The notes: generated by a model from the letters alone, not told the origin. Positions 26,801 through 35,385 are shown, counted from the first letter of the stretch. The stretch: 64,000 nucleotides of DNA from JAEUTH01 sp044230205 (GCA_044230205.1 JBGARN010000001.1:62001-126000), one strand, 5' to 3'. Program-made: numbers and translations.

Positions 26801-29800
26801 GGTACAACCATTAATATCAGTAACGGTAACGGTATAGGTTCCGGGAGTTACAGTAGGCGGGGAATATGCCTGTACGGTAACACCGCTTGACCAAAGATAC
26901 TGCAAGTAGCCCGGACTTGCTGTAAGCAATGCCGGAGAACCCTGGCAAACACTTGCCACACCATTAATTACAGGGACGGGATTAGGCGTTACAGATAAAT
27001 AAACTGACGTATTTCCACTGCAACCATTATTATCAGTAACGGTTACAACATATGTTCCTACTAATGACGGTGAAATTGTTTGAGTGCTTGCGCCAGTTGA
27101 CCATTGATAGGCAACATAACCTATCCCGGCATCGAGATTTGCATTGGCCCCTCCACATATTGCAGTAACACCTGAAATTGTTGGTGTAGGCAATGGATTT
27201 ACGGTAAGTAATAAACTTGTAGATGCTGTGCAACCATTTAATGATGTAACCGTGACAGTATAATAGCCAGAAGTAAATGCATTAATAGACTGCGTATTCG
27301 CTCCTGTACTCCAAATGTAATTGATGTAACCGCTGCCTGCATCAAGTGCTGTGCTATTTCCCTGGCAAATGGAAGTTATACCTGCTATGGAGGGATTTGG
27401 CGCAGCATTTATTGTCAGGTTTTGTGAAACCGAGGCAGTGCAACCATTAGCATTGGTAACAGTTACTGTATAGGTTCCGGATAAAACAGGGCTGATGGTT
27501 TGCGTTGTATAGCCACCGGTCCATAGGTAAGTAGAATAACCAGGCCCGGCATCCAAAACAAAAGGAAGATTTTGACAAATGGATATAGGGCCGTTTATAA
27601 CTGGCACCGGTGGAGCATAAAAAGTTAATGCCTGTGATGTGCTTGCTGTGCATCCTCCACCCTGTGTAACTGTTACTGTGAAAGTTCCGCTTGATCCAAC
27701 TGTAATGTTCTGAACAGTTTCTCCGGTTGACCATTGCCAGCTTATGCCAGGGTTGGCCGATAATACTACCGGACTTCCAGTGCAATAAGGGGCAGGAGGA
27801 GCATTAATAGATGCACTTGCCGGACCCACATTAACTGCAAAAGGTGCAGAAGTAGATGTGCAACCCTGAGGGCTTGTAACTGTTACTGTAAATGTTCCAC
27901 CAGCGTATACATTAATGCTTGAAGTTGCTGCACCTGTTGACCATAAATAAGTATTGCCAGCAGGGGCACTTAATGTAGTGCTACCACCGGGACAAATTGT
28001 ACCGGCTCCAAGAATAACAGCTGATGGTAGCGGATTCACAATTACGGTTTGAGTAACAGATGCAGTACATCCGTTACCATCCGTTACCGTTAGTGTATAA
28101 TTTCCCGCAGTTGTTATATTGCTGATGCAGGATGTTACAGGCCCGGTGCTCCAAACATAACCGGAGTACCCTGCATTTCCGCAAAGTGTTGTAATTTCCC
28201 CGGAGCATATTGAAGTAACTCCATTAATCGAAGGCGTTGGCAATGGATTTACCGTAAGATTATAGGCATTTGAACCTGTGCAGCCATTCAAATCAGTAAC
28301 AGTTACCGTGTAGGTTGAGCTATAAGGAGAAGTTATGTTGATATTCTGTAATGTCGCACCTGTTGACCATGAATAGCTCCAGCCCAATCCTATTCCTCCT
28401 GCATCAAAAGTGGTATTATCACCGTTACAAATAATATTCACACCCGTGATACTTGGATTAGGATTTGTGCCAACAATGACGTTCACTGTGTTGCTTGCTG
28501 AACATCCGTTGGCATCAGTAACAGTAACCGTATAGGTGCCACTGCTTGTGGGGTTTATGGTTTGTGTAGTGCTTGAAGTTGCATCACTCCAAAGGTAGGT
28601 CCATCCGGGGCCTGTTCCTGCATCCAGGTTAGCAGGCGCTCCTGAACATACTGTTGTAAGTCCGGTAATTACAGGGGCAGGTAGCTGGTTAACAGTTATT
28701 GTTGAATTTGCTGAATTGCTACAACCATTAAAATCGGTGACTGTTACTGTATAGGTAGCAGTGGAAGTAAGTCCAGATATATTTAGCAAAGCACTGGTGG
28801 CGCCATTGCTCCACTGATAGTTACTCCATGAACCAGCGTCTAGCGTTGCATTATCACCTGAACAAATAATTAAATCGTTTATCGTAATGCCAGAATTATC
28901 TGTTTCAGTTATTGCCGGAAGTGGAAGTGTATTTACAGCAATTAGTTGTGTGGCTGTAGCTGTGCACCCATTCGCATCAACTATTGTTACTGTATAAGTG
29001 GTGGTTACAGAAGGGGTTGCATTTACCGGGGTGCCCGTAGTTGAACTAAGGCCTGAAGCCGGGGCCCATGTAAAAGTGCCTGATCCATTTGCATTGATGG
29101 TTGCATTATCCCCATTACAGATAATACCATCGTTGAAAACGCTCCCGCTTAAATCTGCAACCGAATTATTAATTGATGGTATAGGGTATATGGTAAAAGT
29201 TTGTGATGCATTAATACTGCTTCCGCAATTATTTATTGCGAGGCAATTAATCGTATAAACAATAGGAGTTAGCCCTGTGTTGGGTGGATAACAAATTAAA
29301 GGTGGATTTTGTGATGAAGAAGTTGATGCTCCTATACAACCTGCAAAGGTCCAGCTGTAGCTGGTTATTGAATTGCCACAATCTTCAAATACAGCTACTG
29401 GTTGTACACATGAAACACCACATGAATCTGCAATCGGATTTATCACCAGCGAAGGTGGAGCAGTAACAATCACGTCTTGAGAAGAAATGGAGGGTGGGTT
29501 ACAACCATTAGATGCAGTGAGTGTAACTGTGTAGGTGCCCGCATCATTAAAAATAAATTCAGGATTTAGTGATGAAGCATTTGTTCCGTTTGTAAATGCC
29601 CAATTGCCATTTGGGGTTATTGAACAAGGAGAAGGAGTAAAAACAACCGTCCAGTTATAGGTAAGAACGGAACAGCCGGTGGTTGGAGAACTTGTGTTGT
29701 TAGCCGTTACGGCCAAAGGCTTGCATCCTCTTATTGGATTAAGCGTAAATTGAGCAGATGGAGGATCGGTAATGCAAATCGTTTTTGTAACAATACTATC

Positions 29801-30298
29801 ACCACAGGGTGAACAAACATGCAATGTTATATCATAGGTTCCCGGAGGAAATGTAACATTTAAATTAGGGCTACCCCAGTTTGCAGGATTGTTATTACAT
29901 GGTGCCGTTCCTAATTGACCAGAATTAACGGTATAACCACCGGGTGTAATTGTCCAATAGGATGGAGAAGTTGTGGTGCAGGTTCCATTATTATTAATGG
30001 ATGCTGCAGTTGAGGTATTGGTTATAGTTACAGGTGCGTTTGAACAGCCAATGTTTGCCGGGTTGGTAACAAAATTTGTTCCTGCCTGGCTGGAAACATA
30101 AATAGGTCCTACAATTGCAAATGAAGAAGCACATGGATTCTGGGCAGTAATAGTGGCACAAAATGCGTTTGCAAAACCATTACAACTATAACCGCAAGAA
30201 GTTGAATTAAATTGGTGGGTTATGGATGGTGGCGGAGGATGAGTTAATACCACATCAGGAGTTCCGTCAGTAAAGTGAATTGTGTAAGTAGTGCTCAA
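23885..30298 (-). CDS. Giant repeat adhesin with T9SS type B tail, main part of a frameshifted gene
   Basis: 2137 residues in this frame, which opens with TTG and has no signal peptide; the missing start is encoded at 30267-31016. Residues ~1-350 hold PKD/Ig-like domains with many cysteines. Residues ~390-1870 are about 20 tandem repeats of ~70 residues, each with C.G....LDAG.GY..Y.W.TG..TQ.I and TYTVTVTD.NGC.. motifs. PKD domains (~1900-2040, FNWNFGDGYFD) follow. The last ~85 residues are the gliding-motility-associated/type B sorting domain (KAFTPNGDRVNESF ... IYNRWADLVY ... WDGSAKNGG). The protein is predicted to be exported by T9SS and to act at the surface, for adhesion or gliding. The ligand is unknown. 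Confidence 0.85.
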   Translation of the reverse strand: MSTTYTIHFTDGTPDVVLTHPPPPSITHQFNSTSCGYSCNGFANAFCATITAQNPCASSFAIVGPIYVSSQAGTNFVTNPANIGCSNAPVTITNTSTAASINNNGTCTTTSPSYWTITPGGYTVNSGQLGTAPCNNNPANWGSPNLNVTFPPGTYDITLHVCSPCGDSIVTKTICITDPPSAQFTLNPIRGCKPLAVTANNTSSPTTGCSVLTYNWTVVFTPSPCSITPNGNWAFTNGTNASSLNPEFIFNDAGTYTVTLTASNGCNPPSISSQDVIVTAPPSLVINPIADSCGVSCVQPVAVFEDCGNSITSYSWTFAGCIGASTSSSQNPPLICYPPNTGLTPIVYTINCLAINNCGSSINASQTFTIYPIPSINNSVADLSGSVFNDGIICNGDNATINANGSGTFTWAPASGLSSTTGTPVNATPSVTTTYTVTIVDANGCTATATQLIAVNTLPLPAITETDNSGITINDLIICSGDNATLDAGSWSNYQWSNGATSALLNISGLTSTATYTVTVTDFNGCSNSANSTITVNQLPAPVITGLTTVCSGAPANLDAGTGPGWTYLWSDATSSTTQTINPTSSGTYTVTVTDANGCSASNTVNVIVGTNPNPSITGVNIICNGDNTTFDAGGIGLGWSYSWSTGATLQNINITSPYSSTYTVTVTDLNGCTGSNAYNLTVNPLPTPSINGVTSICSGEITTLCGNAGYSGYVWSTGPVTSCISNITTAGNYTLTVTDGNGCTASVTQTVIVNPLPSAVILGAGTICPGGSTTLSAPAGNTYLWSTGAATSSINVYAGGTFTVTVTSPQGCTSTSAPFAVNVGPASASINAPPAPYCTGSPVVLSANPGISWQWSTGETVQNITVGSSGTFTVTVTQGGGCTASTSQALTFYAPPVPVINGPISICQNLPFVLDAGPGYSTYLWTGGYTTQTISPVLSGTYTVTVTNANGCTASVSQNLTINAAPNPSIAGITSICQGNSTALDAGSGYINYIWSTGANTQSINAFTSGYYTVTVTSLNGCTASTSLLLTVNPLPTPTISGVTAICGGANANLDAGIGYVAYQWSTGASTQTISPSLVGTYVVTVTDNNGCSGNTSVYLSVTPNPVPVINGVASVCQGSPALLTASPGYLQYLWSSGVTVQAYSPPTVTPGTYTVTVTDINGCTGSVNYSLAIDPLPTPTITGGNGICLGDSIQLNAGAGFTTYQWNTGANSPTIYVNSPATYTVTVTGMNGCSNSASLTLITYSLPAPTISGVTSICSGSASNLDAGAGYVNYLWSNGYSTQVITPSNAGVYTVTVTDGNGCSATTTASVSVQSNPVPVITGNNVVCQNGTTTFDAGAGYVSYLWNTAATTQTLNPSTTTSGIYTVTVTDINGCSGTATYNLTVNSLPTPSITGNSTICADTVSVLDAGSGYIIYNWNTGVSSQSITANSTGTYTVTVTDGNGCTGTASATLLVNPLPSPSISGLTVVCAGASANLDATPGFNAYLWSDGSVGQSIFPIATGNYTVTVTDANGCTASVSAGVTVNNNPAPVIIGDNFICQGDLTFFDAGAGFQSYTWSNGINTQLINLTAAGTYTVTVTDVNGCTGTSSYVLTVNPLPTPSIAGGNSICQGQVTNLDAGSGYINYAWNTGASSQVISTGNGATYIVTVTDVNNCSATTSVTLVVNPLPVPVISGINTICDGNTSSLTASGGVSYQWSTGSTNQVINAGLTGIYVVTVTDANGCSDSTNFSLTVNPNPTPMVSGLDTICTGQTAQLSVDSGYVSYSWNTGATTPSIYPALSGTYSVTVTDANGCTGTSPDKILFVDVPVATITPLGPVDFCTGESVTLTANNGMYYYWSNGATSQTINVNQSGTFTLIVIDNAGCDAVSSPIVTQLHEAPYVNFSFDSVLACGFGVKFNFINKSLYEPGSTFNWNFGDGYFDSVPEPIHYFNATGNYIVSLTITTPYGCIGDTTFSIHIDYPPMPIPLFSMSRDLVPLFDGGVQFINESQDATSWLWTFSSEVNSIEPNPIYYFDEEGSYPIKLTAFNRRGCSNEIIKSVTVAPFWLPKAFTPNGDRVNESFFTSNYVFDVLEFEMSIYNRWADLVYRTDSFNKPWDGSAKNGGVAPIGTYVYVIKVTMKTGRKREFTGLIDLIR
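24700..29130 (-). repeat. About 20 tandem ~210-bp repeats inside the giant adhesin gene
   Basis: The protein repeats every ~70 residues, with C.G....LDAG, Y.W.TG and TYTVTVTD.NGC signatures. DNA copies have diverged at synonymous sites, so this is an old protein repeat array, not a DNA satellite. It is not a CRISPR array: units are coding and spacing is not uniform at DNA level. Confidence 0.85.
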
Positions 30299-31016
30299 GT
30301 GGATTTGCGGCAGTATTTAAAATTAAAATGTCTAACGATAAAGGAGTACAACCACTGGGATTCTGGTTGATACCTATTCCTACTGCAGGGGCATTGCCAT
30401 TAAAAACCTGGTAGGTGGTATTGTCAACACAACCATTTGTCCCGGTAACAGTATAAACCAGGTTAAAAAACCCCAGGGCATTATAAGTATGCACTTCACC
30501 TATTGGTGGTGAAGACGAATTGTAATTTAAAGGCGGTAAACCACCACCCCAGCTAATCTGGTAATTTGAATTAACAGCAGGTGAGGATCCATCATCAACT
30601 GTAAGTACATAATTGCCGGGTATTGAATTACAATTGGTAAAGGGGGTGCCTCCAAACAGGTCGATTAAAACAGCATTCGGTTTTTGTTTAACGGTAACAG
30701 TAAATGTAACAGTATCACTGCAACCGGTAATAGTATCCGTAACAATTAGAGTATCTAAATAATTTACATTTCCTGAACCCGGGGGTGGATTGTAAGTATG
30801 TACTGCATTTTGCAAGGATGAAGTAGATCCTGCTTCAAAATACCAATGCCATACCAAATTGGGACTAACCGGATTAAAGCTGCCATTAAATTGAATGGGT
30901 GTACCTGCACATGTGTCGGGCTGAATTATTGTATAGGAAGCTGTGCATTGTGATTTAGCCAAGTTAACAACAATGCATACAAAAAAAATAATTAAGCAGC
31001 CGGTGGTAAATTTCAT
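30267..31016 (-). CDS. N-terminal part of the frameshifted giant adhesin (signal peptide and first PKD domains)
   Basis: 249 residues, starting with a signal peptide (MKFTTGCLIIFFVCIVVNLAKSQ) and two PKD-like domains (~30-110 and ~130-240: QFNGSFNP ... WHWYFEAG ... VHTYN). The frame ends in a nonsense tail (LEHYLHNSLY) that overlaps the next ORF by 32 bases. Skipping one base near 30299, between AAT CCA and TTG AGC, joins ...LILNTAANP to LSTTYTIHFTDG... in the frame of 23885-30298, giving one continuous PKD domain. Either a +1 mutation/assembly error or a programmed +1 shift is possible. Alone, this fragment would be a secreted protein without sorting domain. Confidence 0.88.
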   Translation of the reverse strand: MKFTTGCLIIFFVCIVVNLAKSQCTASYTIIQPDTCAGTPIQFNGSFNPVSPNLVWHWYFEAGSTSSLQNAVHTYNPPPGSGNVNYLDTLIVTDTITGCSDTVTFTVTVKQKPNAVLIDLFGGTPFTNCNSIPGNYVLTVDDGSSPAVNSNYQISWGGGLPPLNYNSSSPPIGEVHTYNALGFFNLVYTVTGTNGCVDNTTYQVFNGNAPAVGIGINQNPSGCTPLSLDILILNTAANPLEHYLHNSLY

Positions 31017-31140
31017 TAATGATTAAGCGGTTTCAAATTGGTGATGCAAGATAGGATTTGTGTTGAAAATCAAAAACGCTCAATTACTTAATAACCCGGC
31101 CCCACACAATTTTAAATCTAGCAAGTGGTTTATTGCTCTT

Positions 31141-31171
31141 TTTGCACATCCGCCTAATTTTATTTCCTTTG
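31141..31171 (+). promoter_or_regulatory. Predicted Bacteroidota-type promoter for prs
   Basis: TTTG at 31141-31144 and TTCCTTTG at 31164-31171 are separated by 19 bases, matching the phylum's -33 TTTG / -7 TAnnTTTG consensus with one mismatch in the -7 box. It puts transcription start close to the ATG at 31193 and excludes an earlier in-frame start at 31133. Confidence 0.6.
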
Positions 31172-31192
31172 CGCTCCCAAAATTTTACCCTA

Positions 31193-32134
31193 ATGGCAGA
31201 AAACTACAGAGAAGTTAAAATATTTTCAGGAAGTGGCTCCGTTTATATGGCTAAATATATAGCCGAGGCTTATGGTCAACCATTGGGTGACGCTAAGGTT
31301 CAGCGCTTCAGTGACGGAGAGTTTTCACCATATTTCATGGAGTCAGTTCGAGGATGCGATGTGTTCATTATTCAAAGCACTTTTGCACCTACTGATAACC
31401 TTATGGAGTTGTTAATGCTTATTGATGCTGCCAAACGGGCATCTGCACATTACATTACCGCTGTTATTCCTTACTTTGGCTTTGCACGAAGCGACCGTAA
31501 GGATAAGCCAAGGGTTTCTATAGCCTCAAAACTTGTTGCTAATTTGCTTACTGCTGCAGGTGTTACCAGGATTATGACTATGGACCTGCATGCTCCACAG
31601 ATTCAGGGCTTTTTTGATGTGCCGGTTGACCACCTTGACCCTTCAACGATTTTCGTACCGTATATTAAATCTCTTGAGCTTCCGAATATAGTAATTGCTG
31701 CACCTGATATGGGTGGTGTTCACCGTGCCCGCACTTATGCCAAATACTTTAATGCTGAAATGGCCATTTGCGATAAGCATCGTAAGCGTGCAGGTGAAAT
31801 TGAAAGTATGCAGGTAATAGGTGATGTAAAAGGCAAGGATGTTATTCTGGTAGATGATATCATTGACACTGCCGGAACTATGACTAAAGCAGCTTCGTTG
31901 CTTATTGAGCGTGGCGCAACCAGTGTTAGGGCTTTTTGCACACATCCTGTACTTTCGGGACAAGCTATTGAGAGAATTGAGCAATCGCCAATAAAAGAAA
32001 TTGTGGTATGCGATACTATTCCGATGAAAGCAAATTCGGAAAAAATTAAAGTTTTACAGATAGGCGAGCTGTTTGCCCGTGCTATTAAAAAAGTATACAG
32101 TTACGAATCGATAAGCCCTCTATTTGTAAACTAA
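31193..32134 (+). CDS. prs: Ribose-phosphate pyrophosphokinase
   Basis: 313 residues from ATG 31193 (MAENYREVKIFSGSGS). It makes PRPP from ribose 5-phosphate and ATP for nucleotide, histidine and tryptophan synthesis. It has the ATP/flexible-loop region (FARSDRKDKPRVSI), the DLHAPQIQGFFDVPVDHL divalent-metal region and the PRPP-binding loop VILVDDIIDTAGTMTKAA. Family length is ~310-320 residues, which supports this start. It heads a plus-strand run of prs, rplY and pth, a common housekeeping order, divergent from the giant adhesin gene. Confidence 0.97.
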   Translation: MAENYREVKIFSGSGSVYMAKYIAEAYGQPLGDAKVQRFSDGEFSPYFMESVRGCDVFIIQSTFAPTDNLMELLMLIDAAKRASAHYITAVIPYFGFARSDRKDKPRVSIASKLVANLLTAAGVTRIMTMDLHAPQIQGFFDVPVDHLDPSTIFVPYIKSLELPNIVIAAPDMGGVHRARTYAKYFNAEMAICDKHRKRAGEIESMQVIGDVKGKDVILVDDIIDTAGTMTKAASLLIERGATSVRAFCTHPVLSGQAIERIEQSPIKEIVVCDTIPMKANSEKIKVLQIGELFARAIKKVYSYESISPLFVN

Positions 32135-32220
32135 TACCTACATGCATGTAAGCTGGTAGAACAAGCAAAGACAAAAAAATCATTAATTAATAATTCAAAT
32201 AAATTCAAACAACATTCAAA

Positions 32221-32865
32221 ATGAAATCAATTGAAATTTCAGGTACCAAAAGGGTAAATTTAACTAAGCAGGAGCTTAGAAAATTGAGAGCATCAGGTCA
32301 AGTGCCATGCGTATTATACGGAGGCAAGGAGCAGGTTCATTTCCAGACTCCTGCATCAGGCTTTAAAGGTCTGGTGTTTACACCTGAAGTGCATACTGTA
32401 AAATTATCTGTAGAAGGACAGCAGTATGACGCAAAATTACAGGAGATACAGTTTCATCCTGTTTCAGAAAAAATTCTGCATGCCGACTTTTTGCAGATAT
32501 TTCCTGATAAGGTAGTATCTATGGATATTCCGGTAAAACTTAAAGGAACATCTGAAGGTCAGAAAGCCGGTGGTAAGTTAATTCAGAAGCTTAAAAAGCT
32601 TAAGGTTAATGCCTTGCCTTCTAAACTTCCTGATACTATTGACATCAACATTGAGCATCTTAAAATTGGTGATTCCATCAGAGTTGGTCAATTGGAATTT
32701 AAAGATCTCACTATTTTAGATGCACCTAACAATATTGTGGTTGGTGTACGTGTAACACGTAACGTAGTGGCTGAAACACCGGCAGCAGCCGCAGCAGCAC
32801 CTGCAGCAGCGGCACCTGCAGCAGCAGCTCCAGCTAAAGCTGCCGCACCTGCAAAAGGTAAATAA
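32221..32865 (+). CDS. rplY: 50S ribosomal protein L25 (general stress protein Ctc form)
   Basis: 214 residues. It binds 5S rRNA in the large subunit. The L25 domain (ISGTKRVNLTKQELRKLR, QVPCVLYGG) is followed by the TL5/Ctc C-terminal beta domain (KVVSMDIPVKLKGTSEGQ). The last ~25 residues are an Ala/Pro/Lys-rich low-complexity tail (AAAAPAAAAPAAAAP) that is common in Bacteroidota. It lies 86 bp after prs and 47 bp before pth, in the frequent order prs-rplY-pth. Confidence 0.96.
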   Translation: MKSIEISGTKRVNLTKQELRKLRASGQVPCVLYGGKEQVHFQTPASGFKGLVFTPEVHTVKLSVEGQQYDAKLQEIQFHPVSEKILHADFLQIFPDKVVSMDIPVKLKGTSEGQKAGGKLIQKLKKLKVNALPSKLPDTIDINIEHLKIGDSIRVGQLEFKDLTILDAPNNIVVGVRVTRNVVAETPAAAAAAPAAAAPAAAAPAKAAAPAKGK

Positions 32866-32912
32866 GGTAATTCATAACTGGTAAATCCTAAACTAAACCG
32901 GCAACTTAGCTC

Positions 32913-33476
32913 ATGAAATTTCTGATTGTTGGTTTAGGAAATATAGGATCAGAATATGAAAATACCAGGCATAATATAGGATTTCAGATTATAGACACCT
33001 TCGCACGAAGCGAAGGTGTTTTTTTTTCGGTAGAGCGACTGGCAAGTCGCACTGAGGTAAGAATAAAGAATAGGACATTAGTACTTATTAAACCTTCCAC
33101 TTACATGAATTTGAGCGGCAAGGCTGTAAACTATTGGTTGCAAGCTGAAAAAATCAGCCTTGAAAACATGTTGGTTATTACCGATGATATTGCCCTGCCT
33201 TTTGGAACGATTCGGATGCGGGGAAAAGGGAGTGATGGCGGGCACAATGGCCTTAAAGATATTCAGCAAGTGCTTGGCACTAATGAATATGCGCGATTAC
33301 GGTTTGGTGTGGGCAGTGATTTTGCCAAAGGACGCCAGGTTGAATATGTGCTCGGCAAATGGAGTGATGAACAATATTTAACGCTTCACGAAAGGGTGGG
33401 CATAGCAGTAGATGCGATCAAGAGTTTTGTAACAATTGGGCTTGGCCGCACCATGACTGAGTTTAATAAGAAGTAG
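32913..33476 (+). CDS. pth: Peptidyl-tRNA hydrolase
   Basis: 187 residues, full length. It releases tRNA from prematurely dissociated peptidyl-tRNA in the cytoplasm. It has Asn10 (VGLGNIG), catalytic His20 (NTRHNIGF), a conserved TYMNLSG motif, the Asp in ITDDIALPFGT and the Asn of GSDGGHNGL. The segment encoding TFARSEGVFFSVERLASRTE contains a perfect 10-bp hairpin with eight T's at 32995-33027, yet the alignment to family length is normal, so the gene looks intact. It follows rplY by 47 bp and is probably co-transcribed. Confidence 0.96.
   Translation: MKFLIVGLGNIGSEYENTRHNIGFQIIDTFARSEGVFFSVERLASRTEVRIKNRTLVLIKPSTYMNLSGKAVNYWLQAEKISLENMLVITDDIALPFGTIRMRGKGSDGGHNGLKDIQQVLGTNEYARLRFGVGSDFAKGRQVEYVLGKWSDEQYLTLHERVGIAVDAIKSFVTIGLGRTMTEFNKK
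32995..33027 (+). terminator. Perfect intrinsic-terminator-like hairpin inside pth
   Basis: ACACCTTCGC (32995-33004) pairs perfectly with GCGAAGGTGT (33010-33019) around a 5-base loop, and T's run to 33027. A second hairpin follows: GCGACT (33035-33040) with AGTCGC (33045-33050), 4-base loop. Both are on the sense strand, about 80 bases into pth. Premature termination of pth mRNA, or an attenuator, is inferred. Confidence 0.6.
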
Positions 33477-33624
33477 CATCTCCATAAAACTGTCATTTCG
33501 CTTTAAATTTTTTTACGCCACAATATTGTTTCAGGCAAAAGTTATTATTCAATATAATCTTGTCAACCTTACTGCCAAATAATAATAAATCAATTATACT
33601 TGTATGAATGTAAACTATTATAGC

Positions 33625-35385
33625 ATGAAAAAAATCTTTACAATATTATATTGCTTATTCATTTACTCAATTGTATCAGCCCAGGACCTTCCTCATATAA
33701 TGACACCTGAAGAGCGATTGATTATACCACAATACAATTCTTTGCGGAATGGTTACAATACTACTAATACCGGAAGTATTGTTCCTCCAACATCACCTGT
33801 AAGAACCATCGGTGAATGGGAGGAGTTGCAGGGATTAACCATAACATGGACCAGTTATACTTCCATGTTGCGCGAAATAGTAAGGTATGCAAAACAGGAG
33901 ACTCGCGTTTATATTATCGTTACAGATACCATTCAGCGCAATTCAGCTATTAACTACCTGAATATAGGTGGAGTGGATACTGTTAATGTATCGTTTGTAA
34001 TCACACCATATAATTCGGTTTGGAGCCGTGATTATGGTCAATGGAGTGTTTACACCAATGATGTGGATTCCTTACTGGCAGTGGATTGGATTTACAACAG
34101 GCCTCGTCCAAAAGATGATACAGCGCATTATGCATTAACTAACTTGCTTAATATACCTTTGTATAAAACATTGACACCGCCTTGGGATCTTGTTAACACT
34201 GGTGGTAATTTTATGACAGATGGTTTCGGTACTGCCTTTGCTTCTAACCTTATTCTTACGGATAATGGTCCTTCCGCACCTTATGGTGTAACCCATACCG
34301 CTGCAGAAATAGATACTATAATGTATCACTTTATGGGCATTAACCGATACATAAAGATGACTACACTTCCTTATGATGGGATCCATCATATAGATATGCA
34401 TATGAAATTACTGGATGAACAAACCTTACTGGTAGGACAGTATCCGACAGGTATTGCAGACGGGCCGCAAATTGAAGCCAACCTGCAATATATACTTAAC
34501 AATTTTAATTCCGTTTATGGTACACCCTACAAAGTGATACGTATTCCTATGCCATCTGATAATGGCAGCTGGCCTAATAATGGCGGAGATTATCTTACCT
34601 ATACCAATTCATCTTTCATAAATAAAACCATCATAGTTCCGGTATATAATATTCCTGCCGATAGTGTTGCTTTAAATATTTATCGCAATGCACTACCGGG
34701 ATATAAGGTAATCGGAATTAATTCCAATGCCAGCATTCCGGCTTCAGGAGCTTTACATTGTATTACCAAAGAAATTGGAATCTTTGATCCTTTATTGATC
34801 TCGCATCAGCCGTTAGAAGATACCTATAATACCGTTAGTGCCTACACTGTAAATGCATTTATGAAACACCGCAGTGGCATTGCAACTGCGGAACTTTATT
34901 ATACAACTGATACTACTCAACCTTACCAGGCCTTACCAATGACTGCAACTACCGGAAATTGGTATACAGCTCAGATGCCGCCACAGGCAGCCGGTACAGA
35001 AATATTTTACTACGTTAAAGCTATAGCTAATAGTGGCAAGGAGCAGGTTAGGCCTTTGCCTGCACCTGATGGGTACTGGCATTTTCACGTTTTGCAGCCT
35101 GCAAGTGTTGCTGAAAATATGAACTTCAAAATGGAAATGTTGCCAGCATTTCCTAATCCATCCAAAGGCATTACCTGTATTCCTGTTACCTTTAATGCTT
35201 CTGCTCCCATTACAATTACATTTACTGATATAGTTGGAAAAGCCATTAGCATAATTTATAATGGGAAATCAAAACCGGGGGAGCAAAAATTCTTTATCAA
35301 TACCAGCAATATTGCACCCGGAATTTATGCAATTCATTTACAATCTGAGAATGCATCGCTAACTCAGCGCCTTGTGGTGAAATAA
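33625..35385 (+). CDS. Secreted peptidylarginine deiminase (PPAD-like) with T9SS type A tail
   Basis: 586 residues from ATG 33625 (MKKIFTILYCLFIYSIVSAQ signal peptide; ATG 33604 adds 7 residues, and numbering below counts from it). It is the Porphyromonas-type deiminase, which turns peptidylarginine into citrulline without calcium. All catalytic residues of PPAD are present at matching spacing: Asp143 (WSRDYGQW), His262 and Asp264 (HHIDMHM), Asn335 and Cys386 (GALHCITKE). Arg166 and Arg168 (NRPRP) match the pair that binds the substrate C-terminus in PPAD. An Ig-like domain (~420-515) and a type A sorting domain (~525-593) complete the PPAD architecture. The alternative, agmatine deiminase, is unlikely because of export and tail domains. 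Confidence 0.85.
   Translation: MKKIFTILYCLFIYSIVSAQDLPHIMTPEERLIIPQYNSLRNGYNTTNTGSIVPPTSPVRTIGEWEELQGLTITWTSYTSMLREIVRYAKQETRVYIIVTDTIQRNSAINYLNIGGVDTVNVSFVITPYNSVWSRDYGQWSVYTNDVDSLLAVDWIYNRPRPKDDTAHYALTNLLNIPLYKTLTPPWDLVNTGGNFMTDGFGTAFASNLILTDNGPSAPYGVTHTAAEIDTIMYHFMGINRYIKMTTLPYDGIHHIDMHMKLLDEQTLLVGQYPTGIADGPQIEANLQYILNNFNSVYGTPYKVIRIPMPSDNGSWPNNGGDYLTYTNSSFINKTIIVPVYNIPADSVALNIYRNALPGYKVIGINSNASIPASGALHCITKEIGIFDPLLISHQPLEDTYNTVSAYTVNAFMKHRSGIATAELYYTTDTTQPYQALPMTATTGNWYTAQMPPQAAGTEIFYYVKAIANSGKEQVRPLPAPDGYWHFHVLQPASVAENMNFKMEMLPAFPNPSKGITCIPVTFNASAPITITFTDIVGKAISIIYNGKSKPGEQKFFINTSNIAPGIYAIHLQSENASLTQRLVVK

Noticed and set aside
24700..29130. Tandem repeats considered as CRISPR or DNA satellite
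   Set aside because: They are coding in one long frame, units are ~210 bp and diverged at DNA level, and there are no spacers.
31133..31192. N-terminal extension of prs
   Set aside because: The extension overlaps the predicted promoter, adds 20 residues not seen in the family, and ATG 31193 gives the normal length.
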